From Oceanisphaera pacifica (GTDB lineage Bacteria; Pseudomonadota; Gammaproteobacteria; Enterobacterales; Aeromonadaceae), in contig NZ_JAGDFX010000001.1 in the NCBI RefSeq assembly GCF_017498065.1, positions 62,001-126,000 of the forward strand: a DNA stretch of 64,000 nucleotides, given 5' to 3'. Both the position numbers and the translations under genes were made by a program. The notes beneath the pieces were generated by a model. It did not search any database. It was not told the DNA's origin and saw only the letters and a list, made by a program, of their open reading frames with translations. Every line of letters begins with the position of its first letter. Position 1 is the first letter of the stretch. Below, piece by piece: positions 48,790 to 58,416 of this stretch.

Positions 48790-50411
48790 CAGTGTTGTTG
48801 CTCCAATGATCGGTTTAAGAAAATCAGCGGTACTAAACCTACCAGCACAATGGCAATGGCAGGCAAAGCACCCAGCTCTAACTGCTCGTCAGACACAAAC
48901 TGATATACGTAGGTGGCCAAGGTTTGAAAATTAAACGGCCTAAGTAAGAGTGCCGCTGGCAGCTCTTTCATACATTCAATAAACACTAACAAGGCCCCCG
49001 CCAGCATGCCTTTGCGGATCAGCGGCATATGGACTTTCATCATCATGGCACTGGGGCTGTAGCCCATGGTTTGGGTGACCATATCTAATGACGGCGACAC
49101 CTTGCCTAAACTGCTTTCTACCGAGCCAATGGCCATGGCACCAAAGCGCACTAAATACCCAAAAGCAATAGCGATCATGGTGCCGGTAAACAACAAGCCC
49201 GGCTCAGTTACGCCCAACCAAAGGGCGGCATCATTAATAGCAAAGTCGAGGCTGGTTAAGGGTACTAATACCCCAATGGCCAGTACCGTTCCCGGCAAGG
49301 CATAGCCCATAGACGCTAGGCGCATCGGCAATACAGAGGCGGTATTGCCCGTTAGCCTGTGGTGCATTCCCAGTAATAAGCCCACTGTAAGGGCAATGCC
49401 CGCTACTAGGGTTGATAGCAATAAACTATTAAAGCTGTATTCAAAAAACTGGCTGTTCCAAGCTTGATCAAAATAGTGCACCGCGTGGTAACACAAAATC
49501 ATAAAAGGCAACAAAAAGCCCAGTAATACCAGCGCCCAGCAAAACCCTAACGCGCCCCACTTGGCTATGCCCGACAGCTGATAACCAGCTTGTTGCTCGT
49601 GGCCCATGTTTTTTTGAAACACTTGTTGGCGTTGGCGACTCATGCGCTCCATGCTCAGTAGCAGCATCACCACTAGCAACATAATAGCCGAAATTTTAGC
49701 GGCGGCATTCAAGCTGCCATACCCCAGCCAAGTGTCGTATACGGCTGTGGTCAGTGTGTTAACAGCAAAAAAGTTGACCGTGCCAAACTCGGCCAATGCC
49801 TCCATGGCCACCAAAGACAATCCCACGGCAATAGAGGGACGCGCCAGCGGCAGACTAATTTTTTTAAAGCTTTGCCAAGGGCTACAGCCTAGCAAACGGC
49901 TCGACTGAATAAGGCTGGTAGATTGCTCCATAAAAGCAGTACGCGCCAGCAAATACACATAAGGGTAGAGCACCAAGCCTAAAATAATGCCGGCGCCACC
50001 TAGGGTGCGAATAGCAGGAAAATAGTAATCGGCGGCAGAGTTCCAGCCAAACCAATGGCGTAAGCTGCTTTGTATGGGACCCGAGAAGTCTAATAAGTCG
50101 GTATAAACAAACGCGACAATATAGGAGGGCATGGCCAGCGGTAAAATTAAGGCCCATTGCAGCCAGCGTTTGCCGGGTAGCTCGCACATGGCCATTAGCC
50201 AGGCGGCCGGCACCCCACTAAGCAGGCTAAAGGCCATCACCAACAACACCAGCCAAAAGGTGTTGCCAATATAAGTAGGAAGCACCGTTACCCACAGATG
50301 ATTAAAAATACCTTCTGTGGGTAACAGTGCTTCATATATCAGTGCCATTATAGGCAAAGTCAGCAGCAGGGCTAATGCCCAACTACTGACTGTCCAACCA
50401 GGTCGTTTCAT
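48789..50411 (-). CDS. fbpB: Ferric iron ABC transporter permease FbpB
   Basis: 540-residue fused permease with two homologous halves, each of about six membrane segments; EAA-like loops are near SSRLLGCSPWQSFKKISLPLARP and MVTQTMGYSPSAMMMKVHMPLIR. It sits between the binding protein and the ATPase in the typical fbpABC order. Confidence 0.9.
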   Translation of the reverse strand: MKRPGWTVSSWALALLLTLPIMALIYEALLPTEGIFNHLWVTVLPTYIGNTFWLVLLVMAFSLLSGVPAAWLMAMCELPGKRWLQWALILPLAMPSYIVAFVYTDLLDFSGPIQSSLRHWFGWNSAADYYFPAIRTLGGAGIILGLVLYPYVYLLARTAFMEQSTSLIQSSRLLGCSPWQSFKKISLPLARPSIAVGLSLVAMEALAEFGTVNFFAVNTLTTAVYDTWLGYGSLNAAAKISAIMLLVVMLLLSMERMSRQRQQVFQKNMGHEQQAGYQLSGIAKWGALGFCWALVLLGFLLPFMILCYHAVHYFDQAWNSQFFEYSFNSLLLSTLVAGIALTVGLLLGMHHRLTGNTASVLPMRLASMGYALPGTVLAIGVLVPLTSLDFAINDAALWLGVTEPGLLFTGTMIAIAFGYLVRFGAMAIGSVESSLGKVSPSLDMVTQTMGYSPSAMMMKVHMPLIRKGMLAGALLVFIECMKELPAALLLRPFNFQTLATYVYQFVSDEQLELGALPAIAIVLVGLVPLIFLNRSLEQQH

Positions 50412-50423
50412 TGATAACTCAAA

Positions 50424-50443
50424 GCGGGGGGCATTGCCCCCGT
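50424..50443 (-). terminator. Hairpin between fbpA and fbpB
   Basis: GC stem of five or six pairs (GGGGGC/GCCCCC) with a very short loop and only a short T stretch. It may stabilise fbpA mRNA or partly stop transcription, giving more binding protein than permease. Confidence 0.5.
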
Positions 50444-50447
50444 CTTG

Positions 50448-51467
50448 TTAAAGGTCGTATTGAACTTCGTCTACCAACTCAACGGCTGTTTTAGCGTGTT
50501 TTGCTACATCAGCCAATGGGCGTGTATCGGCATCGAAGTCGCCCCAGCTGCTGACCAGTTCAGATGCATCTGCACCTGGTTTAACTGGATATTCATGGTT
50601 AGCGGATGAATATAAATGTTGCGCTTCATCACTGGCTAAAAACTCCATAAATTTAACAGCTGATTCTTTGTTTTTTGCGTGCTTGGTCAGCGCAACTGCT
50701 GAAATATTAACGTGTGTGCCACGATCTTCTTGGTTCGGGAAATTAATATAAACCGCTTCTGCTGCATCACGCTGTTTTTCGTCGCTTAGCATTACACCGT
50801 AGTAGTAGCTGTTGCCCAGCGCGTAATCGCACACGCCATCATTAATGGCTTTAATTTGGTCACGGTCGCCGCCTTGAGGCTTGCGTGCTAGGTTCGCTTT
50901 TAAACCTTCTAACCACGTCTTGGTGTACTCAACACCGTGCTCGTCAATCATAGAAGCCGTTAGCGCCACATTATAAGGGTGTTTACCGCTACGAGTACAA
51001 ATTTTTCCTTGGTACTTAGGATCAGCCAGCTCTTCATAGGTAATATCATCACGCTTACCTACGCGATCTTTTGAGCTATAAATGGCACGAGCGCGGGTGG
51101 TTACGGCAAACCATTTGCCATCGGCATCACGGTACTGAGCAGGAATATTCTCTTCTAATATATCACTCTCAACCGCTTGGGTTAGATCTTTATCTACTAC
51201 GTCCATTAAGCGGCTTACATCTACTGTTAATACCACGTCTGCTGGCGACAAGCGGCCTTCACGCTCTAGACGCTCACCCATACCGTTTTTCATAAACACC
51301 ACATTTACGTCAATACCGGTTTCTTCGGTAAAGCTGTCCACTATGGGCTTAATAAGAAAGTCTTGGCGATTAGAATACACGTTTACTTCTTCAGCAAACG
51401 CTTGGCCGGTGAAACTTGCGACTAATAAGGCGGCGGTAGATAAACCTAGTTTGCTCGTCTTAGGCAT
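50448..51467 (-). CDS. fbpA: Ferric iron-binding periplasmic protein FbpA
   Basis: 339-residue Fe3+-binding protein from ATG 51467, with signal peptide ending SFTGQAFA. Mature start EEVNVYSNRQDFLIKP, and the paired iron-ligand tyrosines appear in LGNSYYYGVML. It is the high-abundance component of the FbpABC importer. A Fur-box-like site lies about 85 bp upstream of the start codon. Confidence 0.93.
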   Translation of the reverse strand: MPKTSKLGLSTAALLVASFTGQAFAEEVNVYSNRQDFLIKPIVDSFTEETGIDVNVVFMKNGMGERLEREGRLSPADVVLTVDVSRLMDVVDKDLTQAVESDILEENIPAQYRDADGKWFAVTTRARAIYSSKDRVGKRDDITYEELADPKYQGKICTRSGKHPYNVALTASMIDEHGVEYTKTWLEGLKANLARKPQGGDRDQIKAINDGVCDYALGNSYYYGVMLSDEKQRDAAEAVYINFPNQEDRGTHVNISAVALTKHAKNKESAVKFMEFLASDEAQHLYSSANHEYPVKPGADASELVSSWGDFDADTRPLADVAKHAKTAVELVDEVQYDL

Positions 51468-51550
51468 AGTTAAAATCCATTTGGTTGAGTGAGAACAATT
51501 AACGTTTAGGATTATACTCAAGCTAAGCCCATAAGCAACACACATCTAAA

Positions 51551-51565
51551 TGATAAACAGTGTCA
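51551..51565 (-). promoter_or_regulatory. Candidate Fur box upstream of fbpA
   Basis: TGATAAACAGTGTCA matches 11 of the 14 specified positions of the 7-1-7 Fur consensus. The location upstream of a ferric transporter makes it believable. Confidence 0.5.
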
Positions 51566-51937
51566 TCCGCAACCGCACCCAGCATATTACGGATAAATGC
51601 CTATCTATGTCTTGCGCCAGATCAGTGAAAGAACAGCTAAGAGCAGCTGTCGGCTTTCAGCTGTCAGACAACAAAGTCAAACCGATGTTTTTACTTTTGT
51701 AGATACTCTGTTGGACGTCAAGGTTTTGCACTATATTGTTATGCGCCCTTATTTCGTCTTTGCGAGCGTAGCGCGGCAATCCATTTCGAAAGAAAGCGCT
51801 ACATCCAACGCTGATCACTTTACGTTAAAGAAAAACTACAATTTTGTTTTTTCGTCAGGCGCTCAGCGTAAAGCGTACGGCTGCTTGCTAGATGGATTGC
51901 CGTGTCGTTGCACTCCTCGCAATGATCAAAGGGAGTC

Positions 51938-52022
51938 GCTCTGGCTTTTCGTAGGGGGCGAATTTATTCGCACAAAAACCTTAAAGAGGTCGAATAAATT
52001 TAACCCTACAAAACGCCAGAGC
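51938..52022. repeat. 85-bp interrupted palindrome (GCTCTGGC ... GCCAGAGC)
   Basis: Nested complementary arms: GCTCTGGC/GCCAGAGC, GTAGGG/CCCTAC and GAATTTATTCG/CGAATAAATTT. This looks like a small MITE or REP-type hairpin element; no coding capacity. Confidence 0.7.
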
Positions 52023-52138
52023 CAACCCCTTCATGCAACGACGCTACAACTTCTCATTTTCAGCGTAACAAGCCAATGTGGTAATATGGTTGAATTGCAG
52101 CGCAAAGCGCTATGTTACATCTGCATAAGGACGTTGAT

Positions 52139-52555
52139 ATGTTGGAGTTATCTGCTCGTGTGCAGATCCCAGATCAAGAGTTGGAATTTATTACCATGCG
52201 CGCCAGCGGCGCCGGTGGCCAACACGTCAATAAAACCGACTCGGCGGTACAACTGCGCTTTAATTATATGGAAAGTCCCACCCTGCCCGCCATCTATAAG
52301 ATAGCCTTAGGTAGAATGAAGGATAATCGCATCTTGGAGTCAGGTTGGATTATGATCCGAGTAGAAAGCCACCGCAGCCAACTAACCAATAAAGAAACCG
52401 CCAAAGGAGCCTTACTCAGTCTGCTAAAGCAAGCCGGCAAGCCCATTAAAGTGCGCCGCCCCACCAAACCCAGCAAAAATGCCAAGCGCAAACGCACCGA
52501 TAGCAAAACACTACGCGGCAAAATCAAAAGCGGTAGAGGTAAGATAAAGCTGTAA
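52139..52555 (+). CDS. arfB: Alternative ribosome-rescue factor ArfB (YaeJ)
   Basis: 138-residue peptidyl-tRNA hydrolase that frees ribosomes stalled without a stop codon. The release-factor GGQ is in SGAGGQHVNKTDSAVQLRF, and the basic C-terminal tail (RRPTKPSKNAKRKRT and KIKSGRGKIKL) enters the empty mRNA channel. AAGGA precedes ATG 52139, favoured over an in-frame ATG nine codons earlier. Confidence 0.95.
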   Translation: MLELSARVQIPDQELEFITMRASGAGGQHVNKTDSAVQLRFNYMESPTLPAIYKIALGRMKDNRILESGWIMIRVESHRSQLTNKETAKGALLSLLKQAGKPIKVRRPTKPSKNAKRKRTDSKTLRGKIKSGRGKIKL

Positions 52556-52708
52556 GCGATAAGCCGTCAGCTGTAAGTAAAAGAAAATACAGTGCAAAAC
52601 CAAACTCACTCTGTACAACAGCTGTGGGTAGGCAATGTCTCGCCGAGTACTAGAGCCTTGTTTTGATTTGTTAACTTACGGCTGGCAGCTGACAGCTTAT
52701 GGCTGTTT

Positions 52709-53065
52709 TTACTGATTAGTACAAAAGTCTTGCCATTGCTCTAATACTCGCGCGAGATCGTCTAAGCCGCAGCCGGCGTAGAGTTCGTCGTCGTAATAGG
52801 CCATGCCATCTTCTAATTCGCTTTCAAAATTTAATGAATGCGCGCTCAACTCTGCTTCATCTTGGGTAAGAAGTAATGAGCACTCGGCATAGTTTTTCTT
52901 AAACTCTTGTAGCTCACCCGCCGTGAGCTTGGCGATAACGGTTAATAACTCGGTAGTTTCGGCCACATTCACTTCATCCGTTAGCCATTGCCCCATGGCT
53001 TCGTGTCCCATGCTAAACCGCGCACGATGATGACCATTTAGATCGCGAAAAAATTCAAATTCCAC
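52709..53065 (-). CDS. yacL: YacL family protein (UPF0231)
   Basis: 118-residue acidic protein matching enteric YacL: EFEFFRDLNGHHRARFSMGHEAMGQWL at the start and MAYYDDELYAGCGLDD near the end. Function unknown. GGTGGAG lies 5 bp before a GTG at 53065, so I start there rather than at the GTG two codons earlier, which overlaps that ribosome-binding site. Confidence 0.86.
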   Translation of the reverse strand: MEFEFFRDLNGHHRARFSMGHEAMGQWLTDEVNVAETTELLTVIAKLTAGELQEFKKNYAECSLLLTQDEAELSAHSLNFESELEDGMAYYDDELYAGCGLDDLARVLEQWQDFCTNQ

Positions 53066-53416
53066 ACACACTCCACCGGCAAGTTGCCATCAACAATTAA
53101 AGACAGATTCTAACACTCACTAGCGCAACCACGAACACAAAGCTTGACGCTACAAGATAAAGAGAAAAATAGTTAAGCTGACTGGCAAAAATAACAGACA
53201 ATAAGTAATGCATAGATAGCATACCACAATGAAGCCGATGCATGATGTGCGTTGGTCTAATCTTATTGACTCACGTACACTATGCGCCCTCAAATTTAGA
53301 ACTTATTTCAGTTGAAGATAACATTAATAACTGAAATACTTCACCTCAGATTAACAAAGCAAACAAAAACACAACAATTAACTCCTCTCGCTACCTTTAT
53401 TTTGGAAATCAGCATT
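53066..53416. other. 351-bp divergent gap yacL/xanP
   Basis: AT-rich, free of the common repeats. It should hold the xanP promoter; no operator is recognised with confidence. Confidence 0.5.
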
Positions 53417-54844
53417 ATGAGCCAACCAACATCAACCGCACTCAGTCAGAGTGAACTGGTTTATAAGTTACACGACAAACCGCCTGTTCCTCAGGCGTTG
53501 TTCGCGGCCGTTCAGCACTTGCTGGCCCTCTTTATTGCCGTGATCACACCACCATTGATTATTAGCCAAGCGTTAGGTCTGCCCACTGCAGACACGGCAC
53601 ACATTATTAGTATGTCGCTGTTTATTACCGGTGTTGCTTCCTTTATTCAAATTAAACGTGTGGGTCCAATTGGTACTGGCTTACTATCAATTCAAGGCAC
53701 CAGCTTTAACTTTTTAGGGCCTATTATTGCCAGTGGCTTGGCCATGAAAGGCGGCGGTATGAGCACAGATGTGATGCTGGCAGCTATTTTTGGTACCGCG
53801 TTATTAGCTGCTCCTACTGAAATTATTTTATCGCGCTTCTTACACTTAGCGCGCCGAGTTATCTCGCCGCTGGTTAGTGGTATTGTGGTGACCTTAATCG
53901 GCTTAACTCTGATTAAAATCGGGTTAACCTCTGTAGGTGGCGGTTACGGTGCCATGGCGGATGGCAGCTTTGGCTCGCTACAAAACCTACTATTAGCCGG
54001 TACCGTATTGGCTATTATTGTGGTGATGAACTGTATTTCTAACTCCTATATCCGCCTCTCGGCTATTTTGGTTGCCATGGTAGTGGGCACACTGTTGGCC
54101 ATGTATATGGACAAAATACCCGATGCCCAGTTTGATGATATTCCGGCATTTGCTTTTCCTACACCGCTAAAATATGGCTTAGGCTTTGATGCGTCGCTGT
54201 TTATTCCGCTGGTATTAGTATTTTTAATTACTGCACTAGAGGGTATTGGTGACACTACAGCAACCTCAGAAGTATCGGGCGAGCCGGTTTCAGGCCCCAC
54301 TTATATGAAGCGCATTAAAGGTTGTGTGCTGGGTGATGGCGTAAACTCTATGTTGGCCTCAGTATTTAATACCTTTCCGGTCTCGACCTTTAGCCAGAAC
54401 AATGGTGTGATTCAAATGACTGGCGTGGCCAGCCGCTATGTGGGCTTCTTTGTGGCGGGTATTTTAGTTTTGCTGGGCTTATTTCCCGCAGTAAGCACCT
54501 TAGTTCAACGCATTCCCGACCCTGTATTAGGCGGTGCGACCTTGGTGATGTTTGGCTCCATTGCCGCTGCGGGTATTCGTATTTTATCGCGCGAGCGCTT
54601 AGACAGACGTGCCCTGCTGATTATGGCCATCTCGTTTGGCGTAGGATTGGGGGTGGATCAAGTGCCTGATATTTTGCAGTCTATGCCTGAGTTGATAAAA
54701 GATACCTTCTCTAACGGCATGGCCGCAGGGGGTATTATGGCCATTATCTTAAACTTGATTATGCCGCTGAGCCCACAAGCAAAAGCCGATGAAGCAGCAC
54801 AAGACGCAGCCGATTTAGCACAAGCGCAAGAACAAGCAAACTAA
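53417..54844 (+). CDS. xanP: Xanthine permease XanP (NCS2 family)
   Basis: 475-residue nucleobase:proton symporter closely resembling E. coli XanP along its length: [21 protein letters not shown] near the start, [14 protein letters not shown] (TM3), [20 protein letters not shown] (TM8 with the conserved acidic residue), and [19 protein letters not shown] (the NCS2 signature with the key Gln/Asn). The start is ATG 53417; the upstream extension of the frame is not homologous. Confidence 0.93.
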   Translation: MSQPTSTALSQSELVYKLHDKPPVPQALFAAVQHLLALFIAVITPPLIISQALGLPTADTAHIISMSLFITGVASFIQIKRVGPIGTGLLSIQGTSFNFLGPIIASGLAMKGGGMSTDVMLAAIFGTALLAAPTEIILSRFLHLARRVISPLVSGIVVTLIGLTLIKIGLTSVGGGYGAMADGSFGSLQNLLLAGTVLAIIVVMNCISNSYIRLSAILVAMVVGTLLAMYMDKIPDAQFDDIPAFAFPTPLKYGLGFDASLFIPLVLVFLITALEGIGDTTATSEVSGEPVSGPTYMKRIKGCVLGDGVNSMLASVFNTFPVSTFSQNNGVIQMTGVASRYVGFFVAGILVLLGLFPAVSTLVQRIPDPVLGGATLVMFGSIAAAGIRILSRERLDRRALLIMAISFGVGLGVDQVPDILQSMPELIKDTFSNGMAAGGIMAIILNLIMPLSPQAKADEAAQDAADLAQAQEQAN

Positions 54845-55161
54845 TCGCTGCTAGCAACTAGCAAAAAAGCCGACCGCGCATCTAGCCCGGTCGGCTTTTT
54901 TTGGTTGCTGTATAGGGACAGTGCCAAGCAAAGCCCAAGATCTAAAGATCTATCTGCAACGGAAGAACATGGAACCCACGGAGAAATAGGAATAAATTTA
55001 GAAAGAGATCTTTATAATTAGACCTAACCACTAAGATCTAGGCGCGCTTGTTCGTGTTCTTCCGTGGCTCTCGCAACAAAGAAGCGCGGTAAGTAATGGA
55101 TTTCGGTGGTTTAAATCTCTGCTTGGCGCCGGGCGCTTGGTGCTCGGCGCTTTATATTAAT
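54845..55161. other. 317-bp gap xanP/piuC with terminator and imperfect inverted repeat
   Basis: After the xanP terminator, ACGGAAGAACATGG (from about 54959) and the complementary CGTGTTCTTCCGTGG (near 55060) face each other, and GCTTGGCGCCGGGCGCTTGG (about 55121) recurs in reverse at about 63952-63970. These look like further intergenic repeats. No gene. Confidence 0.55.
54863..54904 (+). terminator. Terminator of xanP
   Basis: Perfect 14-bp stem AAAAAAGCCGACCG (54863-54876) / CGGTCGGCTTTTTT (54888-54901), with T-run continuing. Confidence 0.93.
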
Positions 55162-55842
55162 CTACAAAGCCCAGCGGCGTAATAGGTTGTGATATACACC
55201 GGTTAGCTGAATACTAGATTCACTGTCTGTACCCAATTGTTGATTTATATTTTGAATACTGGAGTCTAAATCAAACAATAAAGTACGCTGGCCATCATCA
55301 CGCACCATGCTTTGAATCCAAAAAAATGAACTGATCCGTGCGCCTTTAGTCACCGCTGTTACTTGGTGCAAGCTGGTTGATGGATACAAGATCAAATCAC
55401 CTGCAGGCAGCTTCACGCTGTGCGCGCCATAACTGTCTTCTACCACCAATTCACCACCTTCATATTCATCAGGCTCACAAAAGAACAGGGTTGCCGATAA
55501 ATCGGTACGAATAGGCTCGCCTGTGGTGTTATTAAAGCGAATAGAGTTATCAACGTGCACCCCAAACGACTGGCCACCTTGGTAACAGTTAAATAACGGC
55601 GGAAATATTTTGGCAGGCAAAGCACCGGCTACAAATAGTGGGTTGTTTGATAATGCGGTGGTGATCATATTACCGATATAGCGAGCCTGCTCGCTATCTT
55701 CGGGCAGTTGTAAATTATTTTTGGCCATCGATGATTGAAAGCCTGCGGTACTTTTGCCGTCAATCCAATCAGCCGCCAAAAGCAACTCACGACATTCAGC
55801 TACCTGCGCAGCAGTTAGCACGTTAGGAATATGTAACATCAT
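55162..55842 (-). CDS. piuC: Fe(II)/2-oxoglutarate dioxygenase PiuC/YbiX
   Basis: 226-residue PKHD-type hydroxylase. The metal site is His-x-Asp in [11 protein letters not shown] and the later histidine in [18 protein letters not shown], where the arginine would bind 2-oxoglutarate. As in E. coli fiu-ybiX, it follows a catecholate-type TonB receptor on the same strand and is probably iron-regulated with it. Start ATG 55842 is preceded by GAGGAG. Confidence 0.93.
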   Translation of the reverse strand: MMLHIPNVLTAAQVAECRELLLAADWIDGKSTAGFQSSMAKNNLQLPEDSEQARYIGNMITTALSNNPLFVAGALPAKIFPPLFNCYQGGQSFGVHVDNSIRFNNTTGEPIRTDLSATLFFCEPDEYEGGELVVEDSYGAHSVKLPAGDLILYPSTSLHQVTAVTKGARISSFFWIQSMVRDDGQRTLLFDLDSSIQNINQQLGTDSESSIQLTGVYHNLLRRWAL

Positions 55843-55945
55843 AATAAAATTACTCCTCAAAACAGCGATACGCCATACGCCGTACGAAAAAAGATGATGT
55901 TTCTCTTTCTCACATACGGCGTACAGCGTAAACGTCAGGTGTTAC

Positions 55946-58162
55946 TTAAAAGCGGTAGTTTGCAGACACAACTGCTGAACGACCATCACCTAATTCAACG
56001 GCTGAGCTGCGAGTGTCTGTGCCAGGACGACCACGTACGCGTTCTACGTATTCTTCATCAAACAGGTTGTTCACATTAAGCTGTAAACTAAAGGCATCGT
56101 TCACTTTATAAGACGCCATGGCATTGTGTACCCAGTAGCTTTCTAGCTTAGCTTCCACATCCGATGCCACATGGCGAGAGCCTACATAACGAGCACCGTA
56201 ACCTACTTCTACTCCGGGCGCTAGTTGGTAAGTCGTCCATAAGTTGGCACTATTACGAGGAGTATTCCCCAGTGGCTCACCAACAGGATCACGGCCTCCT
56301 GCCTGAGGTTTACCTACCGAAGCTCGCGTTTCACTGTCTAAAAAGGTGTAGTTGGCAAACAACTTCCACTGCTCAGTGATTTCACCGGTTAAGCCCAGCT
56401 CAACCCCTTGCACTCTTTGTTCACCGGCTTGCTCTAGGGCTCCAGTTAGCGAATTCTCTTCAGTAACATCGGTTTTATCGACACGAAATATTGCGCCATC
56501 TAAGCCTAAGCGACCATCCATTAACTCCCACTTGGTGCCAAGCTCCCAGGTTTCACTTTCCTCTGGCTTAAGATCTTCTACCCCAGCCGCACCGCTTAAT
56601 GGCAGGCGACCAGAGGTGGCCAGCGCCTCGGCTGAGGGAGAGAATGAGGTACCATAAGCTAAATAAACACGGCCATTGTCAGCAGGCTTATACACCACAC
56701 CGGCACGACCGCTGAACGCTTGGTCGCTGGTTTTTACCGTGTCATTGTTGCCTTTACTGGTCGTTTCACCAGACACCCAGTCGTGACGCAACCCTAAGCT
56801 TAAATCCCATTTGGGCGCAAGGCCAATAGTATCAAATACATACAAGGCTTTAGTGTTTAAAACAGCATCAGAACCACCGCCAGGAGTCACGGTTGTTGAA
56901 CCTTCCCACTTTCCTGGTGGATTAAATAGGTCAAACCCACCTGTAGGGTATTCATTACCTATTTTACCCAATCCATAATTAGAAACGGTTAAATCATAAG
57001 TTTCGCGAGAAATCTCACCGCCAACCAGCATGTCATGGGTCAGACTGCCAGTATTAAACTCTGTGCTTAATCCTAATTGATTAACCCAAAGATCATTTTT
57101 TGCATGGCGACGATAAGCCTGCGGCCCTGCGGGTAAGTACTTTCCTAGCGCCAAACCATCGGTATTCACATGTGAAGCTGAAATAGTAGTATCTCTGTCT
57201 ACACGGCTATAACGGGTTTGGTTTTCAATGCGTACCTTGTCATTCAGCTCGTGCTCTAGCTTTAGCGTTACGGCATCCGACTTAATTTTTTCTTCATCAA
57301 GGTTGCGCCAGCCAAAATAAGACTCACGGTCGACACCAGGAAGAATTTTGCCATCACGTGCTGGCAAGCCGTAGTCAGGCAAATTGTCGTCTTCTTGATG
57401 GAAGTAGCTCAACGTAGCCCTCGTATCTTCGCTTAGACCAATGGTCACAGAAGGCGCAATACCAAAACGTTCGCGGTCGATATCATCTCGGCCCGGCACG
57501 TCATTTTCGTGAGCCATTAAGTTAATACGAAATGCACTGTCTACACCTACATTATCTAGCGTCTTGTTTACATCTAGCGTCATGCGATGATATTTATCTG
57601 TTCCCAAGCTGGCACCAACTTCGGCAAAATCACGCTGTTTAGGCGCTTTGCTGATTTGGTTAATGGCACCACCTGTGGTACCCGCGCCACCAAACACTGA
57701 GTTAGGGCCTTTTAATACTTCCACTTGTTCAATATTAAAAGTATCGGTACGGTTGTTTTGGCTGCTGTCACGCAGGCCATCAATTTGCATATTCGAGTTG
57801 GCACTAAAGCCACGAATATTAATTTTATCACCCGAGCCACCACCGCCCTCGCCCGCATCAAAAGTAATACCTGACACGTTAGATAACACTTGACGCAAAC
57901 TTAAAGCCTGCTGCTCTTTCATCACTTCTTGCGGTACCACTGTGACCGTTTGTGGGGTGTCTAACAGCGGCTTAACATACTTACCAGAAGCAGATTCATT
58001 AGCTTTGTATCCCTGCTCTCGGGCTTCTTGTACGGTAATAATATCGAGCTCAGTCACTTGCTGTGCTTGTGCTGAGACGGCAAGTGATGCAACCGCAAAA
58101 CCTACCGCAGGGGTCAGTATTTTTCTTGGGGGAAGAGAAGATGACTTGATAAAGGTGTGCAC
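55946..58162 (-). CDS. TonB-dependent siderophore receptor (Fiu-like, catecholate)
   Basis: 738-residue outer-membrane receptor. Signal peptide ends AVSAQA; the plug domain has TVTVVPQEVMKEQQALSLRQVL, DKINIRGFSANSNMQIDGLRD and VEVLKGPNSVFGGAGTTGG; the 22-strand barrel ends in AVVSANYRF with terminal Phe. Plug and barrel resemble Fiu and other monomeric-catecholate receptors. I choose GTG 58162, six bases after AAGGAG, over a TTG that directly abuts that site. Two Fur-like half-matches lie upstream. Confidence 0.92.
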   Translation of the reverse strand: MHTFIKSSSLPPRKILTPAVGFAVASLAVSAQAQQVTELDIITVQEAREQGYKANESASGKYVKPLLDTPQTVTVVPQEVMKEQQALSLRQVLSNVSGITFDAGEGGGGSGDKINIRGFSANSNMQIDGLRDSSQNNRTDTFNIEQVEVLKGPNSVFGGAGTTGGAINQISKAPKQRDFAEVGASLGTDKYHRMTLDVNKTLDNVGVDSAFRINLMAHENDVPGRDDIDRERFGIAPSVTIGLSEDTRATLSYFHQEDDNLPDYGLPARDGKILPGVDRESYFGWRNLDEEKIKSDAVTLKLEHELNDKVRIENQTRYSRVDRDTTISASHVNTDGLALGKYLPAGPQAYRRHAKNDLWVNQLGLSTEFNTGSLTHDMLVGGEISRETYDLTVSNYGLGKIGNEYPTGGFDLFNPPGKWEGSTTVTPGGGSDAVLNTKALYVFDTIGLAPKWDLSLGLRHDWVSGETTSKGNNDTVKTSDQAFSGRAGVVYKPADNGRVYLAYGTSFSPSAEALATSGRLPLSGAAGVEDLKPEESETWELGTKWELMDGRLGLDGAIFRVDKTDVTEENSLTGALEQAGEQRVQGVELGLTGEITEQWKLFANYTFLDSETRASVGKPQAGGRDPVGEPLGNTPRNSANLWTTYQLAPGVEVGYGARYVGSRHVASDVEAKLESYWVHNAMASYKVNDAFSLQLNVNNLFDEEYVERVRGRPGTDTRSSAVELGDGRSAVVSANYRF

Positions 58163-58198
58163 GAACAACTCCTTGTAAAAAATGATAACAAACTTAAA

Positions 58199-58213
58199 GG
58201 CGAGTCATTCTCA
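58199..58213 (-). promoter_or_regulatory. Weak Fur-box-like site upstream of the siderophore receptor
   Basis: On the minus strand TGAGAATGACTCGCC has a good left half (6 of 7) but a poor right half. TGAAAATGACCATTA at 58317-58331 is another partial match. The gene type makes Fur control likely, but neither site is strong. Confidence 0.35.
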
Positions 58214-58365
58214 TTCAATGTTTGATTTAGATCAAGTTTAACTTTCACATTTTTGTGAAAAAGTTCCTGCTATAAAAAAATAAAAACGTACGTTTTGCGC
58301 AACAAAACCGTCCGAATGAAAATGACCATTACAAAGGCGATATCTAGAACGGATAGAAAGCATAA

Positions 58366-58394
58366 AAAAAGCCAGCCCTAAGGGCTGGCTTTGA
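58366..58394 (-). terminator. Terminator of acnB
   Basis: Stem AAAGCCAGCCCT (58368-58379) / AGGGCTGGCTTT (58381-58392) followed on the minus strand by TTTTATG. Confidence 0.88.
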
Positions 58395-58416
58395 TAGTTA
58401 ACCGATTTTGAGCTGA

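Larger units (their letters stand above)
51468..52138. other. 671-bp gap fbpA/arfB: Fur-like site then stacked repeats
   Basis: No gene supported; a 235-codon open frame across it consists of repeat sequence. It holds a reversed 'tgcgag...ggcaatcc' element (51761-51782), a 'cgtcaggcgctcagcgtaaagcgtacggctg' piece (51854-51884), a 'ggattgcc' element (51894-51926) and an 85-bp palindrome (51938-52022). Confidence 0.7.

Noticed and set aside
51597-52304. 235-codon open frame upstream of and overlapping arfB
   Set aside because: It consists of intergenic repeat sequence and then an out-of-frame part of arfB; no family resemblance and no ribosome-binding site.
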